Both the position numbers and the translations under genes were made by a program. A model generated the notes under the pieces. It ran no database searches and was not told the origin of the DNA. It saw nothing but the letters and a program-made list of their open reading frames with translations. Below, one piece after another: positions 23,307-34,444 of a stretch of 64,000 nt of DNA. Source of the stretch: Epiperipatus broadwayi (taxonomy: Eukaryota > Onychophora > Udeonychophora > Euonychophora > Peripatidae). How positions within the stretch are numbered: position 1 is the stretch's first letter; each line of letters begins with the position of its first letter. The stretch lies in contig JAQFVV010000042.1 of assembly GCA_028023455.1 (NCBI GenBank), forward strand, positions 7,273,922 to 7,337,921. Direction: 5' to 3'.

Positions 23307-24067
23307 CTGGATATTAATTTTGACAAAGCAAAATACAAAGTTAATAATGCTATCAAGAGTAAGCAACGCTAAATAATATTCAGGTCCTTAATGACACTGA
23401 TATGTTAGCTAAAGCCCATCTAAATTAATAATATCGAGCGTAAGGACCTGACAAAATTTAACCCATCCTAAAAGGTATGCATATGACCTTGAATACTAAT
23501 TAGAATATCAAAATATAAAAGGGGAAAATATTCCCTTCATTAAACAAACATAACTATGCTTAATAGATAAATAATTACATAACCCAATATAATGCTCGAT
23601 GGCATGACAAGCAAATGATTGATTATTAAGCATAAAGGTAAGGGCATTAAATTTACTCTAAAGAATATTAAAATATAATTAAATCTATAGGGCTAAATGA
23701 GGTAAGAAATTGATTATTATAAGATGACAGCTTATAGTCTGCCATTAAGCAAATATCACAATTAAACAATATTCAATCAAGCGAACCTTAGTTTTGTAAA
23801 AAGACTTACATTTAAGTATCCCATAATATCAGGACAGAGAATCAGAATAATACAGGTTCACTAAATTGAATCATTAACATATTAAAAATCAAATTAACCA
23901 CAATACATTTTCATAATAAAATACAATTTAAGTTTGCCGCATTAAAATAGTAGAGATAGATAAAGCGTGAAATCCAGTAAATATGGTTATAGATCAGAAT
24001 TCATAGATTCATGCATTATATTTTACAGTGAGAGAGAATCATTATAATTAGCACTACATCACCAATT

Positions 24068-24339
24068 ATTAGATAGATAAAATAATAATCAGAAAATAAT
24101 AAATTTTTATAACCGCTATATAAATATCAAATTTTCAGCACCTGATTTGGTGCCCTTTTTAACGTAATAGATTATTAACATTGTAAAAGGGCACCAAATC
24201 AGATGCTGAAAAAGGCTTTTTAAGTGTATAAAAAAATTTGTTATTTATATAGCTGTTGTAAGAATTTATTATTTTCTGATTATTATTTTATGGAAGAACA
24301 ACATAAAGATATTTATTTTTTTCCAATTAGATAGATAAA
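24068..24339. mobile_element. Foldback element with 14-bp flanking direct repeats
   Basis: Two arms, about 24079-24160 and 24185-24290, are inverted copies. The inner 24 bp (CAGCACCTGATTTGGTGCCC and its partner) differ at one position, and the outer AATAATAATCAGAAAATAAT sequence is repeated inverted at the far end. About 25 extra bp lie in the right arm. ATTAGATAGATAAA occurs at 24068-24081 and again at 24326-24339, bracketing the structure like a target duplication. No protein is encoded. It looks like a non-autonomous hairpin-type element. Confidence 0.6.
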
Positions 24340-24615
24340 GAGTTACATTGTAATTAAAGTAATTTATAGTTAAATAATTGAAGGTAAGAGTTCATGTTAG
24401 TGGCATGGAAGGAATTACCTTCTGGTGACTCAACGACATGAAAAATAAAATATGGAAAACACGGTCAGCAATACAAAGTTCAGATAAAATAATGGTCGGC
24501 ATCTTTTGAGAGTTAATTTAGGATTTGATTAAAGCAATTACTGAATGGAGATGGCATGGTAGCATAGTGGTATGGAGATAATCTTGGAGAGATCGGGAAA
24601 GCAAATTTCTTCCCT

Positions 24616-24807
24616 CTACTTAGAAGTCATTTTACCAAAATTTTGAGTGACGTGGATTTGTTTAGCAACACTTCTCTGAAAAGTAAAAACGGAGTGTACT
24701 GTATTGAATTCAGCTGTATTTATATGCCAACAAAACTTTCTAGAAACTTCTTTTATGTCACCACTTGAGGTGGTTGAATATGCATTTCCTGGCATGTTTT
24801 CACTCAT
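24616..24807 (-). CDS. 63-codon open frame, unknown
   Basis: Minus-strand ATG at 24805-24807, stop at 24616. It begins MSENMPGNAYSTTSSGDI and contains FCWHINTAEFNTVHSVFTF. The composition is more protein-like than other short frames nearby, and a second Met follows four codons later. There is no recognisable domain, signal peptide or promoter. It could be an exon fragment of an unidentified element or a chance frame. Confidence 0.2.
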   Translation of the reverse strand: MSENMPGNAYSTTSSGDIKEVSRKFCWHINTAEFNTVHSVFTFQRSVAKQIHVTQNFGKMTSK

Positions 24808-25410
24808 TCTTTGTTTAAAATTATATTTGAAAGATGAAAATGAGATAAGTTCTGGTATTGTTCTACTCTATTTCTAAATTGGAATTAGATTCAATAGATA
24901 TATTTTTCATTAAAATTTAGGATTGCTAAAATTCATTTAATTAACAACAACATTTTAAATTGAAACAGGGTATGTTCTTTTGTTTTTTAAATTTAAGTTA
25001 TGTTAATTACTCTCCAAAACCTTCTCTGGTATTACATCAGCTTTGTAATAATACATGTATTATAAATAAAATAATATAGAAACTATATTTAAATAAATGA
25101 ATAAATACTATATTTATAATATTTTTATGTATCTATAATATATGCACATACATACATGACTATTTACAGAGATGGAAATTTTAAATATTTCCAAATTATA
25201 ACTTAAACAAATATTATGTCTCAGTTTAAAATTACTCTTGATAATTTACAAACAAGAGAGTAATCACGTGTATATGTGTACTTACACTCTCTGATGATTA
25301 AACGAGTACACAGTTGGGTTTGAACCTCTGATTTAAGGTTACTAATATCAACAGATAGTGAAGCAAAATATGTATGACAGAATTTACTGCTTCAATACAA
25401 ATATTTTTTA

Positions 25411-28010
25411 AGTGTTATCTAACTATTGGCATACCATTACTTTTTTAATAATCGTCTTAAGAGGTGGTACTATTCCAATTAATAAAGAAAAAATGTCTGG
25501 ATCAATAATTAAATTCAAAGTAATAGAAACTAATTTAATTATATTTCTGGGTATTTCAAACATCAAAATTCTTGTCTATGCATATTACTCAACCAAGAAG
25601 AAAAAGAAATTAGGAAAATAATTAACCAAATTAAATATTATCAGGCAATAAATAATATTCAAAGCATTATAATAAGTGATTTTAACTGCCATGTTCAACA
25701 CTTCCCAAAGAAGATTAAATCAATTTTTATTATCACATAATATTAATATCTCAGAAAAGTATATACCAAAAAGCTCATATTCATTTTCAAATTGTGGTAC
25801 ATCAGTATTGATTGATCACCTTATCTTTTCATCTAATCTCTAGCTAAACCCTAAATTCATTACTATATCAGTATTTTTCACTGTCTATAATATAAGTGAA
25901 GTGAGTTTAACATCAAATATTATAAAAAACAAATTTCAATACATATGTTAGAAAAAAAATAAACCCATTTAATTTACATGACTCAAACCATGTAAGGTAT
26001 TCTATGAAAGAAATTGCAGACACACTTAAAAGATTCTTTTATCAGTTAACAATGATGAAAAAATACAGCCTAAAAATGGCATTATTCAGAAAGATGTACA
26101 GATACTTAAATTCAGAAATATAATTGGATCATTTAATAAGATGGACCATGTGAAATATGCCCACATAGAGTCAATCATGCAATTTGGAAATATTTTAAAC
26201 ATCTACATCATGATAACAACTCATCTTCATGGATTGGTTGAAAAGCCAAATTTATCTCAACTTCTGACTTTCCTTGAAAATGACAAACTAAAACCAACAA
26301 TAACATTAGGATTTTCAAATATTAAATCCTTTCTTTAATTATTGATTATTGAGTATATAAATAAATGAGCTATTAACAAACAAATATTTATGAAAGTGAA
26401 GAACTATAATTTTGTAAATTATATTTATGAATGAACTAGGGCCTATAATTGTTAAAGATACACATGCTAAAATATTTTGTTAAAATATTACTGGATAAGT
26501 TTTCATCCATTTTCAAATAAACTCTATCCATTATTCTAATTGTGCAATATTGACATACTATAAAATTATAAACATAAAGCAAAATGGCTTGCCAGACAGT
26601 AAAAAATTGATTTTAAAAATGCTTTTGATCTTATTAACCTCAATTATCTAACTAAACAGATGTTAAGTATTATCCTAGAAAACCCAGTACTCACATTTAC
26701 AAAAAACTTCATAAGACTCTCGCTATTGAGCTCACTCAAGAGTTTATCTTATTTATGAAGTCTTTGACCCACACCTAGAAAGAGAGAAAAAAAAACTTTC
26801 TTATGTTATGATATTGTAATAATTATCATAGAAATCTAATGATTTTATTATTGAGAGATAATTTAAAACAATTTCAAGAATAACTAGATTATTCATATTG
26901 GGAGACAATTCTTTAGCAATGACAAATGTTAATAGGATGAAATATTCCATCAATGTTTACAGTTTTTTACCTACATTTCTTGGTATTGCAATATGTACTT
27001 CAATGACCCAAACCAATATTATATTTAATAAATTCTCAATTTAATTATTAAGTTTTCATTTCAATTAAATACCATCTGAAAACAAAAATTTAAATAGTTC
27101 ATTCTGTTCCCAGAAGTCTTTTGGCATATTATACATCTTGGAAAGATATAACCAATATAGCAATAGCACACATTAAATACATAAATAATTATTTATGGGG
27201 AACAGGATTAAAATTTTTATCATATAATACTCTTTAAAAACACCAACTAGAAATACTGAAATTAAGTTGGTTTGTCAGTTCATAAAGGCGTTGGAAGAAT
27301 ATATATTGACTTTATTTGACATCAACTTTCTTATCAGCCATCTGATATTGTAAAATTGGCAAAAATTTTATACTTCGTGAAATGGGGATTATTCTACTTA
27401 GATATAAGAGATCAAATAAACATGTAACTCAAATGTCATACAAAGATCTGTCAGTGGTGATATGTCCCAAACTCATGATTCAATTGGAAATCCATCTATA
27501 AAAAGTTAAAAAATATGTTATTAGAGGAATCATTGATTCATACAGACATTCATATTTTTATATAGTGTATTCTCAACTACAACAAGACTGATATTATCCT
27601 TTAATACAACTTGTAAATTATGTGAATTTAAAAAAAAACTTTTCTATATATTATTGTCCCATTTTTAATAATTTAAGATCTAATATTAACACTCTCCAAT
27701 AACCCACTAAGCAAAATTTTAACATCAAATTTACTGATGGGTAACAAATAGACAATAACAATTGCAATATCACTTTTGAAATTTATATGGGTAGTAAGAT
27801 GTGAAATAATTTTCCAAAATTACTACTCTGTCCAACAGTTACATGAATACAAGGGGAAGCAGTATTATAGAGACTTAAGAGTATTTATCAGAAAAATGAA
27901 GATTTATAATGTGGCCACAGGAGTTATTTAACTGATGGAATCCACAATGTCTTGAGTGAAATGCAGGTTCACAACCACACCATCATCAATGAATATGTGT
28001 TTTCTATATA
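25411..28010 (+). pseudogene. LINE 3' part: endonuclease remainder and reverse transcriptase, degenerate
   Basis: The plus strand resumes an apurinic-type endonuclease. RGGTIPINK (about 25463) is the RGG(T/V)xI box and IIISDFNCHVQ (about 25675) corresponds to the (I/V)xGDFNxH box. A segment with SYSFSNCGTSVLIDHLIF corresponds to the CTWxxxxxxSxIDxI region, degraded. Around 26600 a weak reverse transcriptase palm trace (FKNAFDLINLNYLTKQM) is visible. Beyond that, stops and frameshifts prevent confident motif calls, and the last recognisable coding is near 27960. The order endonuclease then polymerase fits Jockey, I or CR1-type LINEs, but the clade is not settled. It is probably continuous with the piece at 20403-22013. 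Confidence 0.55.
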
Positions 28011-28014
28011 ATAA

Positions 28015-29955
28015 GATATTTAAATACCTCTCTTGAGAATCATACATGCAGAATAATAACCAGTATAACTCTGGTAAATTTTGATTTTAAATATGAAACA
28101 GATTTTTCGCTTAATGTGTATACATTATTGTATATAATAAAAGAAACTAGTTTTTAAAATATAAAATCAGTTCAATGCCTAAAATAACTTAAAATAGTAA
28201 AATGTATTTCAGTTTCTTGTGAATCATTGCCTGCCTGTTAATAATAACTAATCATTTGTTTCTTTAGTTTACACAGTATGTGATAAAAATGGTTCTATTC
28301 TATTGTCATTTATGCTACTTGAGTTATCAGTGATTACTAACTTATTTCTCAATAAACATCACATGACCACCACTTCTTATGCTTGTGTATAACTTTTAAA
28401 ACAGGCAAAACTCACTATAAGTATAACATTTCTAGTTGATAAAGGTAAAAGCTAGGAATTGGTTTGGTGGTGGGAATTTAAATTATTATCTGCTAATCAC
28501 TGATTACTCAAGCTATGTAGTAATTATTGATTTTGATTCTTTATTAATACATATTATTTATTTAAAATGAAGTTTTAAATGTGCAGTCATTTTATTGATT
28601 TTTTTAAAAATCATTTAAATCTAACTGTTGTCTCATTCACAAGTGGAATTTTTTAAAAAAAAAAAAAAGTTTAGGTAAATAAACACTTTTAAGTAAAGAA
28701 GTAGTTCTTCAGCTCTCTTCTTTTTCTCTTCACATTAGTCATATTTTCCTTATTACAATTTGGTGATTGAAGTAAGCATGCAACAATTGACTAAATAGAC
28801 TTTACTGATTAAGAATCCACTCAATTTATTTATTAAGCTGAGCTTGACAGCCATAGACAGATGTGAAGGATTAAGAGACTTGATTTTTTGATTTATGATT
28901 AGATATTTATTGGGATAAGCTATCAATATTATTATCTCAGCAAGTTATAATTCAAAAGAATACATACAATTGTATTATAATAAAAATAGATTTAGAATTT
29001 AGGAATGTTCATTATTACTTTTGTTTGTGCATAAGAAATAGCCAGTGAAACCTAGATAAATAAAAATAATATCCTTAAATAGTCACGCCAATTATTGTTT
29101 ACATTTTTTTTAATCAATAATAATATATCTTTCTAATTTATTAGCTAGACTAGAAGTATAAGGGTGTTAAGAATAATAAATTAAATAGCATACTTACCAG
29201 GAGAGATTAATAAAAGAAGTTCAGAATCATGATCATAGTGATAGGATTAGAAGAGGGGATTATCCTTTTTTTTTTTAGATTCTGGCTGTGGTGATATTTT
29301 TCCATTTCAGCCACTTTAACAGAGTGATGGGCTTCATTCAATTTAATGGAGTGGTCTTCTATATGCAGTTTGTATTGCTGTTTTTCAGCATTTTGTTAAA
29401 TTTTTTCTTTGTTAGTTTTTGGTTGATGATGGGATAAATAGAGAGAGATTGAAGAAAAGAAATATTGAATCATTGATTAGTTTTTTATTTTGAATGACAT
29501 TTAATAAATAAATATATTAGAATCCCATCCCAAATATAAAAATAGTACTTGTTGGAATATCAATTTTGTGCTTTGTATAAGGTAACAACTTCAATTATTA
29601 TTTTACATATTTAACTTAACAATGATGACTGCATTAATGTGAATACAATATTATTTTATCAATTTAAACATGGGTTGTGTTAATATTTTCACACTTTAAA
29701 AATTAACAAAATCACTTTAAGATAGTTAATAAAGTTCAGGTTTTTTTAAAATAACATTATTGTAGCTGTTTTAAGACTTCTATATCCCAAGAATTCGTCT
29801 GTTATTTTACATTGAACGGCAACTTTCATCTTAAGATTTATATACAATAAATTATGCTAAAATTAATTTAAAGTTTATTTTTCTACATTCTAGTTGCAAA
29901 TATACTTATATTTTTTTAAATATATTTAAAACTTTCACTCCATCACATATTCTTG
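28015..29955. other. AT-rich sequence with one foldback-family fragment
   Basis: At about 28355-28435 the sequence (AACATCACATGACCACCA, later GGCAAAACTCACTATAAGTA) resembles the left flank and terminus of the foldback at 53982. The rest is AT-rich with no recognised gene. Confidence 0.4.
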
Positions 29956-29959
29956 AGAT

Positions 29960-30560
29960 ATATGAATAAAGATATTTAAAAAGACATGATCCCTCTCTCC
30001 AAAATGCACTTCATACTGAACTAATACTCATCAGTGGCCTAAGACATTATCTTCTAAACATGATTTCATCAGACAAATTATTATGTTTTCATAAGTGTCA
30101 AATGTCCTAATTCACAAACTTTGACACCAGCTATTTTAGATAAATAAGTTAATGATTATTAATAATCTTTTATAAAACTATAGATTATCCCTAATGCAGA
30201 TATAAATTTTAAATCTCAATTAAAAATATATATATTTTTTAAAAACTAAGCATAACATATAGAATAACTCAACCTTCATCTCTTTTTTCATGTGTAATAT
30301 TTTTTTAGATATATTAAATCATATGAATAAAGAGATCTGAAAAAGTCAAATGATTCCAAGACACATCTCGTGCTGAATCATCACTCTTTGGTTGTTCCCA
30401 GTCACAATCTCTTCTATGTTGTAATGTATTCAACATTTATTAATAGCAAAATAGTACACTTTGATTTCCAAGTGTCAAATTTTAAAGCAGTCACAACCAT
30501 GACACCATCCACTTCAGATATATTTTTAATTGAACCTTAAAGGGTATTCTGATCCAGGAA
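29960..30560 (+). repeat. Two tandem copies of a dispersed repeat family
   Basis: Units starting at about 29960 and 30320 share an order of words: ATATGAATAAAGA, then a TGAA.....ACTC segment, then a CAAGTGTCAAAT-like word and a TGACACCA word. The period is roughly 345-350 bp. The core (GAACTAATACTCATCAGTGG here) is related to the arms of the composite at 6676-7954 and to 39999-40082. Non-coding; family unknown. Confidence 0.55.
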
Positions 30561-30799
30561 TAATCTCTAATTTAATAAAATGATTAGTAGTAAACGTAAA
30601 TTTTTTTATCTGAAACAAGTAGTGTCAAAATAGTGAGTGTAGAAAGTTTGGCACTTGTAAATCAAAGTACAATAATTTATTATATATATCAGATGAGTAA
30701 GATAATTCAATTTATATATATATTGGCAATAAATCTTTTTAAAGCATTAATAAAAATAATTGAATGATTTATTGCTCAAGAATTTTTAAGAAGTTTGAG

Positions 30800-30885
30800 C
30801 ACTGAAAATGAAATAGCTGGGCTTCAATCCATTGACTTGGCTCCAAAGTCCACCATTCTACTATTGTACCAACATTATACAGGTG
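30800..30885 (-). repeat. tRNA-like sequence (minus strand)
   Basis: The minus strand has a good anticodon arm, GACTT-TGGAGCC-AAGTC (5-bp stem, 7-nt loop), followed at tRNA spacing by GGATTGAAGCCC (box B-like). A TTGGTACAATAG box A-like sequence precedes it. The loop lacks the usual T33, so it is a pseudo-tRNA or SINE head. Confidence 0.45.
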
Positions 30886-30914
30886 GATATTAATTTGTAA
30901 TACATTTATTGTTT

Positions 30915-31558
30915 TTTTATATCATCATCAATCATTATCAATCCACTGCAGGATGAAGGTCTCTCCAAATTCAATCCATCTTTTCCTGTCTTTAGCTTCT
31001 CTCCTCCACAACACCCCTGCACACTTTCTTATTTCATCCATCCATCTCGCATGTGGTCTCTTTCTGGGTCTTTTATAATCTCTTGGAATTCAGTTTAAAA
31101 TTTCAATTGTCCATCTATTATCATCTCTTCTAGCATTTATGTTCAGCCCAACTCCACTTCAGTCTTTTAATTTTTTCAATGAGGTCAGTAACACCTGTTT
31201 ATTCTCTTACCTATACATTGCATTTTCAATCTCTTCTTGTTATTCCCAACATGCATCTCTCCATACTTCTTTGAGTGGTGCGAAGTCTCTGTATTGCTCT
31301 TCTATTAAGTGTCTAAGTCTCAGATCCATAAGTAAGAACTGGCAAAACACATTTATTAAAAACCTTCCTTTTCAAACACATGGGCATATTTCCTTTTAGT
31401 ATCAAGTTATTTCTACCAAAAGCACTCCAACCAAATTTAATTCTATGATTAATTTCATCCATTATGTTTCCATCTGTATTAATAATCTGACCAAGGTATT
31501 TGTAACTGTTAACTTCTTCTAACTCATCATAATCAATCTTTATTTCCATATATATCAT
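30915..31558 (-). pseudogene. RTE-like non-LTR retrotransposon, 3' end (5'-truncated, minus strand)
   Basis: The minus strand encodes the C-terminal part of an RTE-type reverse transcriptase. YKYLGQIINTDG opens an 81-codon frame, followed by VLPVLTYGSETW. After frame changes come DDNRWTIEILN, IPRDYKRPRKRPHARW and MDEIRK. These are the standard thumb and tail boxes of this group (YLG, LTYGSETW, RRDDNRW, GRPxxRW). Sequence upstream of the YLG box, including the polymerase palm, is absent, which is typical of 5'-truncated insertions. The 3' end runs into an ATGATTGATGATGATATA tail near 30915-30935, matching the ATGATG-type tails of RTE elements. Related to the remnant at 51640-53040. Confidence 0.8.
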
Positions 31559-31559
31559 C

Positions 31560-34235
31560 TGTAAATTACATTCTGAAATGCATTATCTTTTTATAAATTT
31601 TTTAAAATGAGTTATGATTTTAAAAAGAAAATATGTTTGCTACAGAAAGAAAAGTAATGCCTAGGTTTAGCTAATTAATTTTTTTTTTTAATAATAAACT
31701 CTATTTTTCATATTTTTAACATCCAAATTCAATTTTATGGCAATCAAAACCCAACTTTATTTTTTCAAATTTGTGATTTATGTCTAATATTATTGTTTAT
31801 AAAAACTAATACCCAAATCATTGGAATTTTATATATTAAGTTGTTTTTTTTTTTTTTGCAAATTGTAATAAATTTAACTTATCAAAAATAAGTCATATAT
31901 TAATTTTTATGCATAATTATATGATAAAATCATGTGATTTTAAACTTTAAAAAAAAAAATATGTGTGTATATATGAAATATATTACTGACTTTTTTTCTT
32001 TCCAGAATTTGTCATTTTGTATATTTGCATTTATTATTTTTAAATATTTAGATGAAAGCTTTTGCAGTTTATATCTTTGTGGAAAAAAAAAATTAATGCC
32101 TGGATTGTAAATATCTAGATTTAATGTTATAATTAGGAAATCCATTTTAGAAAATAGTTTGTGATTAATATGACAGCTGCTGAAAAATAAGATGCAACTG
32201 TCAAAACCAGTTTAAAATGTATGAATTTAAAAAGTAATCTGTATAAATTACAAAAAAAAAAAAAGAAATATTACATTTATGCTTTTATATATATATATGG
32301 GAGTATGTACTACATCTGAAACGTCTAAACATGGTTATTTAAATATCTGGAGTATTTGTTTTTAATGTATTAACTTATTAATATTAATAAAATAAATAAA
32401 TTAAACACTTTTAAATAAATAATTACACTTTATTATTTGTATATTCTTTTTTATGTATTAGTGTTATTGTTTTATAATACTTTTTCAGAATTCTTTTCTA
32501 TTTTTTAAAATTCCTATTTATAACAAAAATATTCATTATATACTTATTCTTAATGAAATTATAGGATTACTAAAAAGACAATTTAGTTAATTATAAAAAG
32601 TATGCCCAAGGGAGATAGACTTCGTTTTTTTGAATTAGGATACTTATAATTTGGTACTATGATTGCTATCTTACTCATCTGAGCATATTTATAATGGTAA
32701 CATATATATTGCTTTGTGTTCTCACACCAGATTACTTAATAAGAGCATATTAAACATGCTCTTAATCTAGGTCCAAAAGAAATCACACAGTATTATATAT
32801 TGGAGAAGGATTGGGGGGGGGGGGTCTTTTAAAACCAAATTTGTGTTGATTCTCAAGAAGTATCTCAGTTATGAAATAAAGTATAAAATTACTTATAAAA
32901 TATAACAAAAATATTTACCTGATTAGAATGAAATGGGATATTTCTTCATTTTGTTATAACTCTTCTACAACTTTAATGATGATTTATTATCTCTTTATTT
33001 TAAGTATGTATATTTTTCTCATGTCTTTATTCATCTGTTAAAAAGATGTAGTCTTAAAAGAAAGTTTTCATTCTTCACTAAGCAGTTTAACTACTTGCTG
33101 GTAATTATGCAAAAAAAAAAAAAATTGTTTACTTTTAAGGGCTATCTACTGTAAGTATTCAACAAAAGTAAAACATAATCTATTTGTTGATAAATATGCT
33201 TTCAAAAAATTGCAATATATATATATATATTAGATGCTAATATCAAAGTCCAATAACAGAATATCCAATTTGAACCACAGATTAAAATATGTATATACAA
33301 ATAATTGACAAGAAATTGTAGGCCATCATTGTTGTGTAAGATTTAATATTATTTTTAAATGCCAAGACTTTACCAGCAAATCAAATGCTTAATGAGAAAT
33401 CAGTAATAAATAATATAATTACTTTATTTATATATATATTTTGATAAATTAAAATCTGCAATCCTTGGAGATATTGGTTCAAAAATATCTTTTAAATCTT
33501 AGTGAAAAAATAAATGAATTTGTGGTTATTTGTTAATATACTATCAATATTTTTTCATAATTTCCAAGATACTAATCTATTCAAATTCTATAGTAACTTC
33601 TTTAATCTGTTAAATTACTGTGATATTCAAATTGATATTTATTCATTAGATATCAAGCCTAAAATATTTAACTTCCATACTAGAATAGAACTATTGCCTC
33701 TACATATATGGATCAAATATCTTCAGATCATCAGGAATAATTTCTAAACTTTTCTAATTTCCTTGTCTTTTGCTGTGTAGATTGATCTTATACTCAAATA
33801 TAGTAAACAGAAGTTCAAGGAAATATCATGTGAATATTTCTAGATTTTTTTAAAATGATAATAGATAAAAGGAACTTCTGACTGAGTTTTTAGCAAAGTC
33901 AAGAAATAAAAATTATATCTATTTATATTTAAACTTTCTTATTAGGTATTTTCTTTATATAATATAACTATATAATTCTAGCTAAAAAAAAAAAAAAAAG
34001 AAAAATCAAATATTTAATTAATTGCATATTTTTTAATAAACTTTCTGTTTAATTAAGAGAAGAAGAATATAAAAAATAATTCTATATTGGTAGATAAGGT
34101 GTAAGGTAAATTGTTATTGAACTAATTAGTGAGTTTTGAAAACAAAATATGTAGAAAATGTTTTCAGGAAAACTTACATAAGGCAGAACAAATTTCAATT
34201 AATATTAGTGTTTTTCAGTTAATATTGTATTAAAG
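31560..34235. other. AT-rich stretch, nothing recognised
   Basis: Contains long T and A runs and a poly-G run at about 32813-32824. Open frames such as 31930-32145 and 33514-33747 are Ile/Phe/Asn-rich and not convincing. Confidence 0.5.
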
Positions 34236-34275
34236 TTAAGTAGAGTAAGACAGTATTAAGTAGAGTAAGACAGTA
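34236..34275 (+). repeat. Tandem duplication, 2 x 20 bp
   Basis: TTAAGTAGAGTAAGACAGTA occurs twice in direct succession without a mismatch. Confidence 0.9.
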
Positions 34276-34320
34276 TCCAAAAGTTTAATGATCAAAATCC
34301 TGAACATATTATTTGAGTGA

Positions 34321-34443
34321 AGCCATACAAAGTTAAAGGAAATTGAAGAACTTGAACAGGCTGCTCTACGCTTAGAAAGATTCCACCATCATACTTTAGC
34401 ATTAGAGAAAGTGACATTAAAGCTTCTTTCACTAAAGCCATGA
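34321..34443 (+). CDS. 40-codon coding-like stretch, unknown
   Basis: Open between two TGA codons, without a start codon. It reads KLKEIEELEQAALRLERFHH, then a Thr/Leu/Lys-rich run. The heptad-like spacing of leucines and charged residues suggests a coiled coil, and the composition is unlike the AT-rich flanks. It may be a fragment of an exon or of a transposon protein. Too short to identify. Confidence 0.2.
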   Translation, partial: SHTKLKEIEELEQAALRLERFHHHTLALEKVTLKLLSLKP

Positions 34444-34444
34444 A

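Larger units (their letters stand above)
22014..25390. other. Interval of different composition separating two LINE pieces
   Basis: This 3.4-kb interval lies where an endonuclease domain should continue. Most of it (about 22100-24600) has fewer homopolymer runs than its flanks. It holds a candidate exon at 23108-23306, a foldback at 24068-24339 and an open frame at 24616-24807. I found no transposase, polymerase, terminal inverted repeat or secure duplication at its edges. It may be one or more unrecognised elements inserted in the LINE. Alternatively, it may be native DNA between two separate LINE fragments. Confidence 0.4.

Noticed and set aside
24551-24600. TAGCATAGTGG, a perfect box A word
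   Set aside because: No box B at tRNA spacing and no stem structure.
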